NCBI RefSeq assembly: GCF_900156875.1
Contig: NZ_LT707408.1
Coordinates: forward strand, 514,946-578,945
Source of the DNA: Robertmurraya dakarensis
GTDB lineage: Bacteria > Bacillota > Bacilli > Bacillales > Cytobacillaceae
Reading direction: 5' to 3'
Length of the DNA stretch: 64,000 bases
Shown here: piece by piece, positions 27,095 through 36,486 of the stretch
How positions within the stretch are numbered: the first letter of the stretch is position 1
Layout: every line of letters starts with the position of its first letter
Notes under the pieces: model-generated
Databases searched by the model: none
What the model was told of the DNA's origin: nothing
The model's input: the letters and a program-made list of their open reading frames with translations, nothing else
Translations under genes and position numbers: made by a program

Positions 27095-28536
27095 TGAACT
27101 GGGCGGTTATATTCCCTTTACTCGTTTTCTTAATTATTATATTCATGATTGGATTCTGGGCAAGTGCTAATTTAAAAGACTCTAACTCTTTTTTACAAGA
27201 TTATTTTCTTGGAGGGAGAGAGCTAGGCGGTTTTATTCTTGCTATGACGATGACAGCTACATATGGGAGTGCCAGCAGCTTTATCGGCGGACCAGGTGCA
27301 GCGTATACACAGGGGCTTGGCTGGGTACTATTGTCAATGGCGCAATTGGCGACAGGATACTTTGTATTAATGATACTCGGCAAGAAGTTTGCGATTGTTA
27401 CCAGAAAATACAACGCGGTTACATTGGTCGATTTTCTCAAGGAACGCTATGATAGCAAATGGGTTGTGCTGCTATCTGCTTTTAGTATCATTATTTTCCT
27501 ATTTGCTGCTATGGCTGCCCAATGGGTTGGCGGTGCTAGACTGATTGAATCATTAACGGGATTATCCTATACTGCAGCGCTGTTCATTTTTGCTGCTTCT
27601 GTCTTAGTTTACGTTATTATTGGCGGTTTCAGAGCGGTGGCGGTCACTGATGCAGTTCAAGGGACCGTTATGTTCATTGGGACATTCATTCTATTAGTTG
27701 CAACGGTCATTGCTGGAGGGGGAATCACCAATTTAATCTCCGATTTAGCTGCTGAAAATCCTAATCTTATTACTCCGTATGGGTTTGATGGCGGATTGAC
27801 ACCTATCTATGTATCATCGTTTTGGATATTAGTAGGTGTTGGTGTTGTAGGTTTGCCGCAAATTACAGTTCGGGCGATGTCTTATAAAAATGCTAAAGCG
27901 ATGCACAGAGCATTAATAGTAGGAACGATTGTCGTTGGTTTTATTATGCTTGGAATGCATTTAATTGGAGTATTTGCGAGGCCGATTCTACCTGGAATTG
28001 AAATTGGAGATACTGTGATGCCGTTGTTGGCAATGGAGGTCCTCCCGCCATGGCTTGCCGGGATAGTACTGGCAGCGCCAATGGCAGCAATCATGTCAAC
28101 GGTTGATTCTCTCTTGCTCCTAGTTAGCTCGGCTGTTGTTAAAGATGTCTATATTAACTATATTAAGCCTGATGCGAGCAATCAAAGTATTAAAACGATC
28201 AGTCTGGGAGTAACAACAATATTGGGGATTCTTGTATTTTTAATGGCTTTAAGCCCGCCTGATTTGATCATTTGGCTGAATTTATTTGCTTTTGGAGGAC
28301 TGGAAGCTGCCTTTATTTGGCCTGTTGTATTAGGTCTATATTGGCAGGCCGGGAACAAATTTGGTGCTATATCTTCAATGGTGGTCGGGGTAGGATCATA
28401 TATATTATTCCACAGTTATTATCCAAATCCTTTAGGAATGCATACAGTCGTACTGCCGATACTGCTATCCTTACTAGCGTTTGTCGTCGGCAGCTTATTG
28501 ACAAAAAGAAAAGTTGAACGGGCACAATTAATGTAA
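27094..28536 (+). CDS. panF: Sodium/pantothenate symporter
   Basis: A 480-residue sodium:solute symporter family protein with 12-13 helices. The SSF signatures include FFLGGRELGGF-like DYFLGGRELGGF near residue 40, YGSASSFIGGPGAAY, and RAVAVTDAVQG. Pairing with YhdT supports pantothenate as substrate, supplying coenzyme A synthesis. The gene is translationally coupled to yhdT (TAATG), and GGGAGGGG precedes it. A terminator follows the stop closely. Confidence 0.9.
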   Translation: MNWAVIFPLLVFLIIIFMIGFWASANLKDSNSFLQDYFLGGRELGGFILAMTMTATYGSASSFIGGPGAAYTQGLGWVLLSMAQLATGYFVLMILGKKFAIVTRKYNAVTLVDFLKERYDSKWVVLLSAFSIIIFLFAAMAAQWVGGARLIESLTGLSYTAALFIFAASVLVYVIIGGFRAVAVTDAVQGTVMFIGTFILLVATVIAGGGITNLISDLAAENPNLITPYGFDGGLTPIYVSSFWILVGVGVVGLPQITVRAMSYKNAKAMHRALIVGTIVVGFIMLGMHLIGVFARPILPGIEIGDTVMPLLAMEVLPPWLAGIVLAAPMAAIMSTVDSLLLLVSSAVVKDVYINYIKPDASNQSIKTISLGVTTILGILVFLMALSPPDLIIWLNLFAFGGLEAAFIWPVVLGLYWQAGNKFGAISSMVVGVGSYILFHSYYPNPLGMHTVVLPILLSLLAFVVGSLLTKRKVERAQLM

Positions 28537-28544
28537 AAGAAAAA

Positions 28545-28569
28545 AGCAGGGAGAATCTTCCCTGCTTTA
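28545..28569. terminator. Terminator between panF and ampS
   Basis: AGCAGGGA and TCCCTGCT form an eight-base-pair stem around GAATCT, followed by TT on the plus strand and a T-rich run on the minus strand. Confidence 0.8.
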
Positions 28570-28581
28570 AATTATGGTAAA

Positions 28582-29814
28582 TTAAAATGCCCAATCTCCA
28601 TTTCTAAATATAGGCTCTGATTTTCCATCTGCTGTGATTCCATCAATGTCCATTTGCGCGGAACCAATCATGAAATCAACATGGGTGATGCTTTCGTTTA
28701 AGCCGTTTTCTGCCAGTTCTTCACTGGACATTGTTTTACCGCCTTCAATACAGAATGCATAAGCACTTCCAATCGCGAGGTGATTTGATGCATTTTCATC
28801 GAATAACGTATTATAGAAAAGAACATTAGATTGTGATATTGGTGAGTTATGAGGAACTAATGCAACTTCCCCAAGATAGTGTGAACCTTCATCCGTTTCC
28901 ACAAGGCGTTTTAGCATTTCTTCGCCTTCTTCGGCCTTAACATTGACAATTCGCCCATTTTCAAATGTAATTTGGAAGCCATCTATTAAATTTCCACCAT
29001 AGCTTAATGGTTTAGTACTGGAAACAGTCCCGTTTACACCGGTTTTATGCGGTACAGTAAAGACTTCCTCAGTCGGCATGTTTGCCATGAATTCGGAGCC
29101 TTTTTCATTAATGCTGCCGGCTCCAACCCATTGATGTTTCTCAGGAAGCTCAATGGTAAGATCAGTTCCCGGAGCTTTATAATGAAGTTTTTTATAATGC
29201 TTTTTGTTTAAGTAATCAACCTTTTCATGCAATGTTTCATCATGCTTTTTCCATGCTTGGATTGGATCGTCTTGATCAACACGGGTAGCTTTAAAGATAG
29301 CCTCCCATAGCTTTTCAACACTTGTTTCTGGAGTCTCATTAGGAAAGACTTTATTAGCCCAGCTTTGTGAAGGTGCAGCAATGACCGTCCAGCTGACTTT
29401 GTCTGATTGAATGTACTTCCGATATGTATGCAGTGCCTTTCCTGCTGCTTTTTGGAAGTTGGAAATTCGCTCAGGGTCAACGCCTTTGAGAAGATCCGGA
29501 CTTGAAGAGACGATAGACATAAAAGCAGCTCCTTTTTCAGCAAGCTCTTCTGTCTCTTTTGCCCTCCACATCGGATATTCTTGAAAAGCCTCTGCTGGAG
29601 CTAAATCGTACTTGGTACGTGAAACGATGTCATCATTCCAATTTACAACAACGTTAAAAGCTCCTGCTTCGTATGCTTTTTTAACCACTAGACGGACAAA
29701 TTCAGCTGAATCAATCGCAGCATTGATCACCAAGGTTTGTCCCTGTTGCAAATTGACGCCCACCTTAACGGCAAGCTCAGCGTATTTTTCTAGGTTTTTC
29801 TGAAAATCGTTCAT
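28582..29814 (-). CDS. ampS: Aminopeptidase AmpS (M29 family)
   Basis: A 410-residue M29 thermophilic-type metalloaminopeptidase. The metal-binding C-terminal half shows TFENGRIVNVKAEEGEEML, LGEVALVPHNSPIS, FYNTLFDENASNHLAIG and THVDFMIGS, providing the Glu, Glu, His, Tyr, His and Asp ligands. The protein is cytosolic and removes N-terminal residues from peptides. The ATG follows GAGAGATGAAG. It is likely monocistronic, convergent with panF. Confidence 0.93.
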   Translation of the reverse strand: MNDFQKNLEKYAELAVKVGVNLQQGQTLVINAAIDSAEFVRLVVKKAYEAGAFNVVVNWNDDIVSRTKYDLAPAEAFQEYPMWRAKETEELAEKGAAFMSIVSSSPDLLKGVDPERISNFQKAAGKALHTYRKYIQSDKVSWTVIAAPSQSWANKVFPNETPETSVEKLWEAIFKATRVDQDDPIQAWKKHDETLHEKVDYLNKKHYKKLHYKAPGTDLTIELPEKHQWVGAGSINEKGSEFMANMPTEEVFTVPHKTGVNGTVSSTKPLSYGGNLIDGFQITFENGRIVNVKAEEGEEMLKRLVETDEGSHYLGEVALVPHNSPISQSNVLFYNTLFDENASNHLAIGSAYAFCIEGGKTMSSEELAENGLNESITHVDFMIGSAQMDIDGITADGKSEPIFRNGDWAF

Positions 29815-29866
29815 TTAATCTTCATCTCTCTTTCCAGAAATTTTGTTTTTTCTATGTATGAACAAT

Positions 29867-29897
29867 ATCATCAGCGGGGGAGGCCCTCACTGATGAT
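29867..29897 (-). terminator. Hairpin after yeeI
   Basis: ATCATCAG and CTGATGAT form a stem with a GC-rich interior just past the yeeI stop codon. T-richness is better on the plus strand, so efficiency for yeeI is uncertain. Confidence 0.55.
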
Positions 29898-29906
29898 TTT
29901 ATTAGC

Positions 29907-30626
29907 TTATTCGCCTAAATCGACGTTATGATAAACTTGTTGAACATCCTCTAAATCTTCTAATGCGTCAATCATTTTTTCAAACTGTTCCCTAGCATCT
30001 TCAGGTAATGAAACTTCGTTCTGCGCCAGCATGGACAGTTCAGCAACAGTAAATTCGATAATTCCAGCACCCTTAAATGCTTCCTGTACAGCATGGAATT
30101 GATCTGGTTCAGCGTATACAATGACAGAATCCTCTTCTTGGGTAATGTCACGTACATCTACGTCAGCTTCCATTAATAGCTCAAGAACTTCTTCTTCTGT
30201 TTTTCCTTCAATTCCAATAACAGCCGTTTTATCGAACATATAGGCTACTGATCCGCTGACTCCCATGTTTCCGCCATTTTTACCAAATGCTGCACGAACT
30301 TCTGAAGCGGTACGGTTGACGTTATTCGTTAGGGCATCAACGATAACCATTGATCCGCTTGGACCGAATCCTTCATAACGAAGCTCATCATAGCTTTCAT
30401 CTGATCCGCCTTTAGCTTTCTCAATAGCTCGATCAATTATATGTCTAGGAACATTGTATGTTTTTGCACGTTCTAGTACGAATCTTAATGCTTGATTCAA
30501 TTCTGGATCCGGCTCACCTTGTCTTGCTACTACATAAATCTCACGGCCAAACTTTGCATAAATACGACTAGTATTTGCATCTTTTGCCGCCTTCTTGTCT
30601 TTAATATTATTCCATTTACGACCCAT
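29907..30626 (-). CDS. yeeI: YebC/PmpR family protein (YeeI, YebC2 type)
   Basis: A 239-residue YebC/TACO1 family protein, the same length as B. subtilis YeeI. It opens [20 protein letters not shown], and [18 protein letters not shown] is the family signature. Once annotated as a transcriptional regulator, this group is now linked to relief of ribosome stalling on proline-rich stretches. The reading continues upstream of 30626 for 46 codons, but that part is not conserved in character and GTGAGATG supports the start at 30626. A terminator-like hairpin lies upstream on the same strand (30753-30783). Confidence 0.92.
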   Translation of the reverse strand: MGRKWNNIKDKKAAKDANTSRIYAKFGREIYVVARQGEPDPELNQALRFVLERAKTYNVPRHIIDRAIEKAKGGSDESYDELRYEGFGPSGSMVIVDALTNNVNRTASEVRAAFGKNGGNMGVSGSVAYMFDKTAVIGIEGKTEEEVLELLMEADVDVRDITQEEDSVIVYAEPDQFHAVQEAFKGAGIIEFTVAELSMLAQNEVSLPEDAREQFEKMIDALEDLEDVQQVYHNVDLGE

Positions 30627-30752
30627 ATATAACATCTCACTTTCAACTAATGTCTCGATGTGAAACAAGCTGTTTCTCCATTCATAAAAATGATGAGACT
30701 TCTTCACTAGCATATTATACCTCATTTCCATTATGTACAAAATATCAGCTAA

Positions 30753-30783
30753 TAAAAAAACCAAACCTTGTTTAAGGTTTGGT
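30753..30783 (-). terminator. Minus-strand terminator-like hairpin upstream of yeeI
   Basis: On the minus strand ACCAAACCTT pairs with AAGGTTTGGT around AAAC, followed by TTTTTTT. No gene on that strand ends here: upstream lies only the topB promoter region. It may be an attenuator in the yeeI leader or the end of a short antisense RNA. Confidence 0.65.
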
Positions 30784-30900
30784 CAGGAAGGACGTATGTT
30801 TTGAATAAGTTCACGCTGCCATGTGTTATCCTGTTAAAGGAAACTTATCAACTCTGTATGATATATTAAGATAAGTGTGTATTGAAAGGGTGTATTAATA

Positions 30901-33087
30901 GTGAAAAAATGCGTTGTAATAGCTGAAAAACCATCTGTTGCACGAGATATCGCTCGGGTACTGAAGTGTGGTAAAAAAGGTAATGGTTTTTTAGAAGGAG
31001 ATAAATATATTGTCACTTGGGCGTTAGGGCATTTAGTTACGCTTGCTGACCCGGAATTGTATGATCAAAAATATAAAACTTGGAATATTGAAGATTTACC
31101 GATGCTTCCAAATGAGTTGAAGCTTGTTGTCATTAAACAGACTAGTAAGCAATTTCATGCTGTGAAAAGCCAGCTGCAACGCTCTGATGTCGGGGAGATT
31201 GTTATCGCAACGGATAGCGGCCGCGAGGGGGAGCTGGTTGCACGATGGATTCTTAATAAGGCAAAGGTTAATAAACCTATAAAACGCCTGTGGATATCTT
31301 CAGTTACAGATAAAGCAATTAAAGATGGCTTTGCAAAATTGAGGCCGGGAAAAGCTTATGAGAATTTGTATGAATCTGCTGTTGCGCGCTCCGAAGCAGA
31401 TTGGTATATCGGTCTGAATGCGACACGTGCATTAACAACCCGCTTTAATGCACAGCTAAACTGTGGCCGTGTTCAAACTCCGACTGTTGCGATTATTGCA
31501 TCACGGGAGGACGAAATAAAAAACTTCAAACCACAGACCTATTATGGAATAGAAGCACAAACATCAAGTAATTTAAAGTTAACTTGGCAGGATGCAAAAG
31601 GAAATAGCCGCAGCTTTGATAAAGAGAAGTTGGATGAGATTGTGAAAAAACTAGGTAAACAAAATGCCGTTGTAACAGAAATTGAGAAAAAATCAAAGAA
31701 GTCTTTTTCTCCGGGGCTTTATGATTTAACAGAGCTGCAACGGGATGCTAATAAAATCTTTGGATACTCTGCAAAGGAAACGTTAAACATTATGCAAAAA
31801 CTGTACGAACAGCATAAAGTGTTAACGTATCCTCGGACTGACTCGCGCTATCTTTCTTCAGATATTGTTGGAACACTTCCGGAAAGATTGAGAGCATGTG
31901 GTGTTGGAGAATATAGACCATTAACGAATAAGATTTTAAGCAAGCAGATAAAAGTTTCGAAAGCATTTGTTGATGACAGCAAAGTATCAGATCACCATGC
32001 GATTATTCCGACTGAAGGTTATGTGAATTTTTCTGCTTTCACTGATAAAGAAAGGAAAATTTATGACTTGGTTGTAAAACGATTCTTAGCTGTTTTATTC
32101 CCTGCATTCGAATATGAGCAATTGACGCTTCGTGCAAAAATTGGCAGTGAGAACTTTGTTGCAAGGGGAAAAACGATCCTAGCGAATGGTTGGAAAGAGG
32201 TATACGAAAATCGTTATGAGGACGAGGATGGAGCTGATGACTTAAAGGAGCAAATCTTACCTCGTATTGAAAAAGACGATATATTAAACGTTAAACTTAT
32301 TCTGCAAACATCTGGTCAAACCAATCCACCTGCCCGTTTTAATGAGGCTACATTACTTTCGGCAATGGAAAACCCTACGAAGTATATGGAGACAAAAAAT
32401 AAACAGCTGGCAGAAACATTAAAATCCACTGGTGGATTAGGAACGGTAGCTACACGTGCTGATATTATCGATAAGCTGTTTAATTCATTTTTAATTGAAA
32501 AGCGTGGAAAAGATATTCACCTTACTTCTAAAGGACGTCAATTGCTTGATTTAGTGCCTGAAGAACTAAAATCTCCTTTACTGACAGCAGAGTGGGAACA
32601 AAAGCTTGATCAAATTGCTCATGGAAAGCTGAAAAAAGACGTATTTATCAGCGAAATGAAAAAGTATACAAAAGAAATTGTGGCTGAAATAAAAGCGAGT
32701 AATAAAAAGTATAAGCACGACAATATCTCTACAAAAAGTTGTCCAGACTGTGGGAAACCAATGCTCGAGGTAAATGGGAAAAAGGGTAAAATGCTTGTAT
32801 GCCAAGATCGGGAATGCGGCCATCGTAAGAATGTTTCACGAGTCACTAATGCGCGCTGCCCACAATGCCATAAAAAAATGGAGCTTCGAGGAGAAGGGAA
32901 AGGACAAATCTTCGCTTGTAAATGCGGGTACCGTGAGAAATTATCAGCTTTTGAGGCGCGACGTAAAAAATCTGGCGGTAAAGTTGATAAACGTACAGTG
33001 CAGAAGTATCTGAAAAACCAAAACAAGGAAGAAGAGCCAATTAATACAGCTTTAGCAGATGCTTTGAAGAATTTGAAATTGAAGTAA
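30901..33087 (+). CDS. topB: DNA topoisomerase III
   Basis: A 728-residue type IA topoisomerase, matching B. subtilis TopB in length. The TOPRIM domain starts at CVVIAEKPSVARDIARVL, with TDSGREGELVARWI following. The active-site tyrosine is residue 310 in LTYPRTDSRYL. Two C-terminal zinc-ribbon-like cysteine sets (CPDCGKP...CGHRK and CPQCHKK...CKCGYR) follow residue 615. It decatenates DNA and resolves recombination intermediates, functionally linked to RecQ elsewhere in this window. It starts at a GTG after GAAAGGGTG. Confidence 0.95.
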   Translation: MKKCVVIAEKPSVARDIARVLKCGKKGNGFLEGDKYIVTWALGHLVTLADPELYDQKYKTWNIEDLPMLPNELKLVVIKQTSKQFHAVKSQLQRSDVGEIVIATDSGREGELVARWILNKAKVNKPIKRLWISSVTDKAIKDGFAKLRPGKAYENLYESAVARSEADWYIGLNATRALTTRFNAQLNCGRVQTPTVAIIASREDEIKNFKPQTYYGIEAQTSSNLKLTWQDAKGNSRSFDKEKLDEIVKKLGKQNAVVTEIEKKSKKSFSPGLYDLTELQRDANKIFGYSAKETLNIMQKLYEQHKVLTYPRTDSRYLSSDIVGTLPERLRACGVGEYRPLTNKILSKQIKVSKAFVDDSKVSDHHAIIPTEGYVNFSAFTDKERKIYDLVVKRFLAVLFPAFEYEQLTLRAKIGSENFVARGKTILANGWKEVYENRYEDEDGADDLKEQILPRIEKDDILNVKLILQTSGQTNPPARFNEATLLSAMENPTKYMETKNKQLAETLKSTGGLGTVATRADIIDKLFNSFLIEKRGKDIHLTSKGRQLLDLVPEELKSPLLTAEWEQKLDQIAHGKLKKDVFISEMKKYTKEIVAEIKASNKKYKHDNISTKSCPDCGKPMLEVNGKKGKMLVCQDRECGHRKNVSRVTNARCPQCHKKMELRGEGKGQIFACKCGYREKLSAFEARRKKSGGKVDKRTVQKYLKNQNKEEEPINTALADALKNLKLK

Positions 33088-33125
33088 GGCGTAGTGGTAA
33101 AGAATAATGTTTCATAAAAAAATTA

Positions 33126-33171
33126 GCCTTTATATACAAGTTTGCACAAAATCTTGTATATAAGGCTTTTT
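33126..33171 (+). terminator. Terminator after topB
   Basis: GCCTTTATATACAAG and CTTGTATATAAGGC form a 14-base-pair stem, followed by TTTTT. Confidence 0.88.
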
Positions 33172-33212
33172 CTATAATAGACGAGTAAATTGACCACCCA
33201 TCTCCTTTTGCT

Positions 33213-33536
33213 TTAGTTCGTATCCTTCACATACACTGCTGTACCAGTTGCAATACACATCATCATTCCATCTCTAAGTGTTTCAAAATCCAGGTCAACA
33301 CCAACGACAGCGTTTGCACCCAAGCGTCGTGCTTTTTCTTCCATTTCTTTAATGGCGATTTCGCGCCCTTCTGACAGCTTGTTCTCGTAAGCACTGCTGC
33401 GCCCGCCAATAATATCTGTGACACTGGCTAAAAAGTCCCGAACGACATTTGCACCCATAATGGCTTCACCAGTAACAATACCTAAGTACCGTTCAATTTG
33501 TTTTCCTTCCAATGAGGGAGTGGTAGTTACTAACAT
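33213..33536 (-). CDS. YbjQ/UPF0145 family protein
   Basis: A 107-residue protein of the YbjQ (UPF0145, DUF74) family with the signatures [15 protein letters not shown] and [15 protein letters not shown]. The fold is a small pentameric alpha/beta unit proposed to bind metal; no defined role is known. AAAGGAGGAATTTTCCT fixes the start at the ATG at 33536. It is convergent with topB. Confidence 0.88.
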   Translation of the reverse strand: MLVTTTPSLEGKQIERYLGIVTGEAIMGANVVRDFLASVTDIIGGRSSAYENKLSEGREIAIKEMEEKARRLGANAVVGVDLDFETLRDGMMMCIATGTAVYVKDTN

Positions 33537-33623
33537 AGGAAAATTCCTCCTTTTTATTTTCTTAGTTTTAATTACGTGTGGGATAGAGGAAAGTTTCAAT
33601 TATTATTTAATGTGAGCATAGAA

Positions 33624-33657
33624 AAAGGCCAGCCATCATTTTGAGGCGGCTGGCCTA
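33624..33657 (-). terminator. Terminator of the small gene at 33665
   Basis: On the minus strand AGGCCAGCC and GGCTGGCCT form a nine-base-pair stem, followed by TTTTTC. Confidence 0.8.
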
Positions 33658-33664
33658 ATAAGGT

Positions 33665-33829
33665 TTATTCAATATCCGTTTCTTCTACACGATTTTTGAA
33701 TGCTTCTTGGACAACGATAAACTCTTCATCTCCAATGGCATCCCTTGATTTTCTTTCCACGAGAGTATCTTCAGGAAGATTTCCTGGATGCCCTTTACGC
33801 TTATGATTAAATTCTTTGCCACGACCCAT
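33665..33829 (-). CDS. Small hydrophilic protein, unknown
   Basis: A 54-residue charged protein starting MGRGKEFNHKRKGHPGNLPE. It has no cysteine and no membrane segment, a basic first third and an acidic end. AAAGGAG lies ten bases before the ATG, and the gene has its own terminator. It resembles minor spore-associated small proteins in composition, but I do not recognise the family. Confidence 0.65.
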   Translation of the reverse strand: MGRGKEFNHKRKGHPGNLPEDTLVERKSRDAIGDEEFIVVQEAFKNRVEETDIE

Positions 33830-33936
33830 ATAAGGCAGACTCCTTTCATTGATAAAACTATATTCACCTTGTATTATTTCCGAATGCATCACTTGTATGT
33901 AATGGTATTTCAAAGAGATATGGACATACTAAAAGA

Positions 33937-33959
33937 CCAAGGAGAAAAATCTCCTTGGC
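33937..33959 (-). terminator. Terminator after the methyl-accepting protein gene
   Basis: GCCAAGGAG and CTCCTTGGT form a stem around ATTTTT, followed by CTTTTA on the minus strand. Confidence 0.75.
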
Positions 33960-35435
33960 TCAGCTGGTTTTAATTTTTTGCGCAGAGGCAGCTGTTTCTT
34001 CTACATAACGAGCAATTGTCTTATTGTCTTCATTTAATGATTCCACTGTGGCGTTCATTTCTTCTAAACCAGCGGTAGCTTCTTCAATCACGGCAGCCAG
34101 TTCTTTTGTGGAGGACTCCACTTCCAATGAATGAGACATGACATCTCCAACAGTATTTTTAAATTCACTGAATTGAATATCTAGATTTTCCAAAATACTC
34201 CCTACTTCATGGAAAACTCCTGAGACGCTTTCAGCAGTTTGAATGCTTTCTGTTAATTTATTACTGCTTTCATTCATTTGCGTATAAGCCGATGAATTTG
34301 TGGTGTTTACCTCTGTTAAGTTGACAGTTATTTGTTTAGCTGTCTCTTTTGTCATTTCTGCTAATTTGCGGATCTCGTTTGCGACAACAGAAAAACCCTT
34401 TCCCGCTTCACCAGCACGTGCTGCTTCAATAGACGCATTTAAGGCTAAAAGATTGGTTTGTTCAGTAATCTTTTGAATGTTTGTTATAAAACCATTTGTT
34501 TCCTCAATTTTTTTCGTCAAGCTTGCAAAAGTAATTCCTAAATTCTTAATAGATTCAGCAAGTTCTTTCATGTCAAGCTGGAGGTCATTCACCTTATGTA
34601 AGCCATTCCTTGATGAGTGAGCTGCGGCAGCTGTTTCAGTAGAAAGCTTAATGGATGCTTCGTCAATTTGCTCCATCATCGCTTTAGTTGATTGGGTGTT
34701 CTCAGCAATATGGTTAATTTGTTCAGTTTGCACTTGGCTGCCTGCAGAAATTTCTGAAATTGCAGACTTCATTTCTGTTTGGGATACTAAGTGGTTTTGC
34801 ACCTGATTGTTTATCATGTTAAGGCTATCGGTGATGACGGAAACTTCCTTTTGCAAGAATTGATTATATGCGGTCTTTTCATCTTGCTGTTTCTCGGCGG
34901 TTGTTAGAAAGTCTTCCAGTGATTGAAACTGTTTGCTGCTAAGTTTGATCAAAACAAAGAGGACAACACCGATTAGGAGATAAACCAATATTGCGGCTGA
35001 ATATATCTCTTGTAGTAATACCTCGGAATCAGCAGCAAATACATTACTTAGGATTAGACAGAGAAAACCGAGAAGGTAACCTATTAAGTATAATTTCATA
35101 TCAAAGTGAATTGCTGAAAATACGGATAAAAAAATGATAACTAGTAAAAAAGCACTGGTACCACCATATAATACTAAGTTAATAAAATTGAGTACTGAAA
35201 TCATCAAGATTGAAGCATATGGAAAAACCTTTTCTTTTTTTAATATAATATGAAACAAAAAGAATAACCCTATGAAGAGCAGGAGTTGTACGAAATAAAG
35301 AGCCGCTTTTTCCATCCATCCTAAACCAAAAGCTGTAAAAACAGCTGTACTTAATAGTGATATAGAATAAGTTGACAACATTAATACATTCTTTTTTCTC
35401 ATGTCATTAAGCCTTAATTCTGCAATGCCATCCAT
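33960..35435 (-). CDS. Methyl-accepting chemotaxis protein with multi-helix membrane domain
   Basis: A 491-residue chemoreceptor-like protein. The first 170 residues form about six membrane helices with almost no extracellular domain. There is no clear HAMP; a coiled-coil signalling domain follows. The conserved hairpin tip is [20 protein letters not shown], with [20 protein letters not shown] after it, so coupling to CheA/CheW is expected. The ligand is probably sensed within the membrane or cytoplasm. The ATG at 35435 is chosen because GGGGATGA precedes it. It is divergent from motA-motB. Confidence 0.9.
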   Translation of the reverse strand: MDGIAELRLNDMRKKNVLMLSTYSISLLSTAVFTAFGLGWMEKAALYFVQLLLFIGLFFLFHIILKKEKVFPYASILMISVLNFINLVLYGGTSAFLLVIIFLSVFSAIHFDMKLYLIGYLLGFLCLILSNVFAADSEVLLQEIYSAAILVYLLIGVVLFVLIKLSSKQFQSLEDFLTTAEKQQDEKTAYNQFLQKEVSVITDSLNMINNQVQNHLVSQTEMKSAISEISAGSQVQTEQINHIAENTQSTKAMMEQIDEASIKLSTETAAAAHSSRNGLHKVNDLQLDMKELAESIKNLGITFASLTKKIEETNGFITNIQKITEQTNLLALNASIEAARAGEAGKGFSVVANEIRKLAEMTKETAKQITVNLTEVNTTNSSAYTQMNESSNKLTESIQTAESVSGVFHEVGSILENLDIQFSEFKNTVGDVMSHSLEVESSTKELAAVIEEATAGLEEMNATVESLNEDNKTIARYVEETAASAQKIKTS

Positions 35436-35591
35436 AAATATCATCCCCATTATAATCTCATAGCATTATTATAGCGGAAAAATATGTAAATACGCAATAC
35501 CTGAATATTAGAAAATTCTCATTTTTTTGTAAAACTGTTTTTTACTTACTAAATGATAGAGAAAATACCATGATTAAATTATTCTCTATGC

Positions 35592-35618
35592 TAAATAATA
35601 TAGGAATTTAGTCGAAAT
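35592..35618 (+). promoter_or_regulatory. Candidate sigma-D promoter for motAB
   Basis: TAAA (35592-35595), a 15-base spacer, and GTCGAAAT (35611-35618) match the flagellar consensus TAAA-N15-GCCGATAT at 10 of 12 positions. It lies 74 bases upstream of motA, where a sigma-D promoter is expected by analogy with B. subtilis. Confidence 0.6.
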
Positions 35619-35691
35619 AAATAAGAGAGATAGGTAATTTAATAGGAATAAAAGACTAGGGTATTACCAAAATAGAGATAGGTGGGCACAT

Positions 35692-36486
35692 ATGGACAAA
35701 ACATCATTAATAGGAATTATTGTAGCGTTGATTGGAGTAGGAGTTGGGATGGTTTTTAAAGGAGTCAGCCCTGCTGTTCTGATCAATCCAGCAGCGATCT
35801 TTATCATTATATTAGGAACAATCGGTACTGTTACGATAGCTTTTCCAACAAATGAAATCAAAAACGTTCCAAAGTTATTTGGGATTTTATTTAAGGAAAA
35901 ACAGGAAATGAGTATGCCTGTTTTAATTAAAATGTTCTCCGATTGGGCACAGTTGGCCCGAAAAGAAGGGTTATTAGCACTTGAGGCAAAGACAGGTGAT
36001 GTAGAAGATGATTTTTTACGTAATGGATTATCTTTAGCTGTTGATGGACAAAGTGCAGATTATATTCGTGATGTTTTGTCAGAGGAAGTCGAGGCAATGG
36101 AAGAACGTCATCAAACAGGGGCGTTGATTTTTACTCAGGCAGGGACATATGCTCCTACATTAGGAGTGCTTGGAGCGGTTGTCGGGCTGATTGCGGCTTT
36201 AGGAGATATGAGTGATGTTGATGCTTTAGGACATGCCATTAGTGCGGCGTTTGTTGCGACATTACTTGGGATATTTACGGGATATGCACTTTGGCATCCA
36301 TTTGCAAACAAGTTAAAAAGAAAATCAAAACAAGAAGCAAAGTTGAAATATATGATGATTGAAGGGATTCTATCCATTCTAGAGGGGGAAGCACCGCGAG
36401 TGATTGAGCAAAAACTAGCGTCTTATTTGCCTGCTGGTGAAAGGAAAAAGTTCCTTGAAGAAAGTGGAGTGAATTCGGATGAGTAG
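35692..36486 (+). CDS. motA: Flagellar motor stator protein MotA
   Basis: A 264-residue MotA/TolQ/ExbB-type stator subunit with four membrane helices (residues about 4-21, 30-50, 150-172 and 180-200). It closely follows B. subtilis MotA, including MDKTSLIGII at the start and the loop QLARKEGLLALEA. The prolines in AGTYAPTLGVLGAVVGLI that couple ion flow to torque are present. It overlaps motB by eight bases. The ribosome binding site is AGGTGGG. Confidence 0.96.
   Translation: MDKTSLIGIIVALIGVGVGMVFKGVSPAVLINPAAIFIIILGTIGTVTIAFPTNEIKNVPKLFGILFKEKQEMSMPVLIKMFSDWAQLARKEGLLALEAKTGDVEDDFLRNGLSLAVDGQSADYIRDVLSEEVEAMEERHQTGALIFTQAGTYAPTLGVLGAVVGLIAALGDMSDVDALGHAISAAFVATLLGIFTGYALWHPFANKLKRKSKQEAKLKYMMIEGILSILEGEAPRVIEQKLASYLPAGERKKFLEESGVNSDE

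Noticed and set aside
30627-30764. 46-codon N-terminal extension of YeeI
   Set aside because: The 239-residue form from 30626 matches the family length and has the better ribosome binding site; the extension lacks family character.
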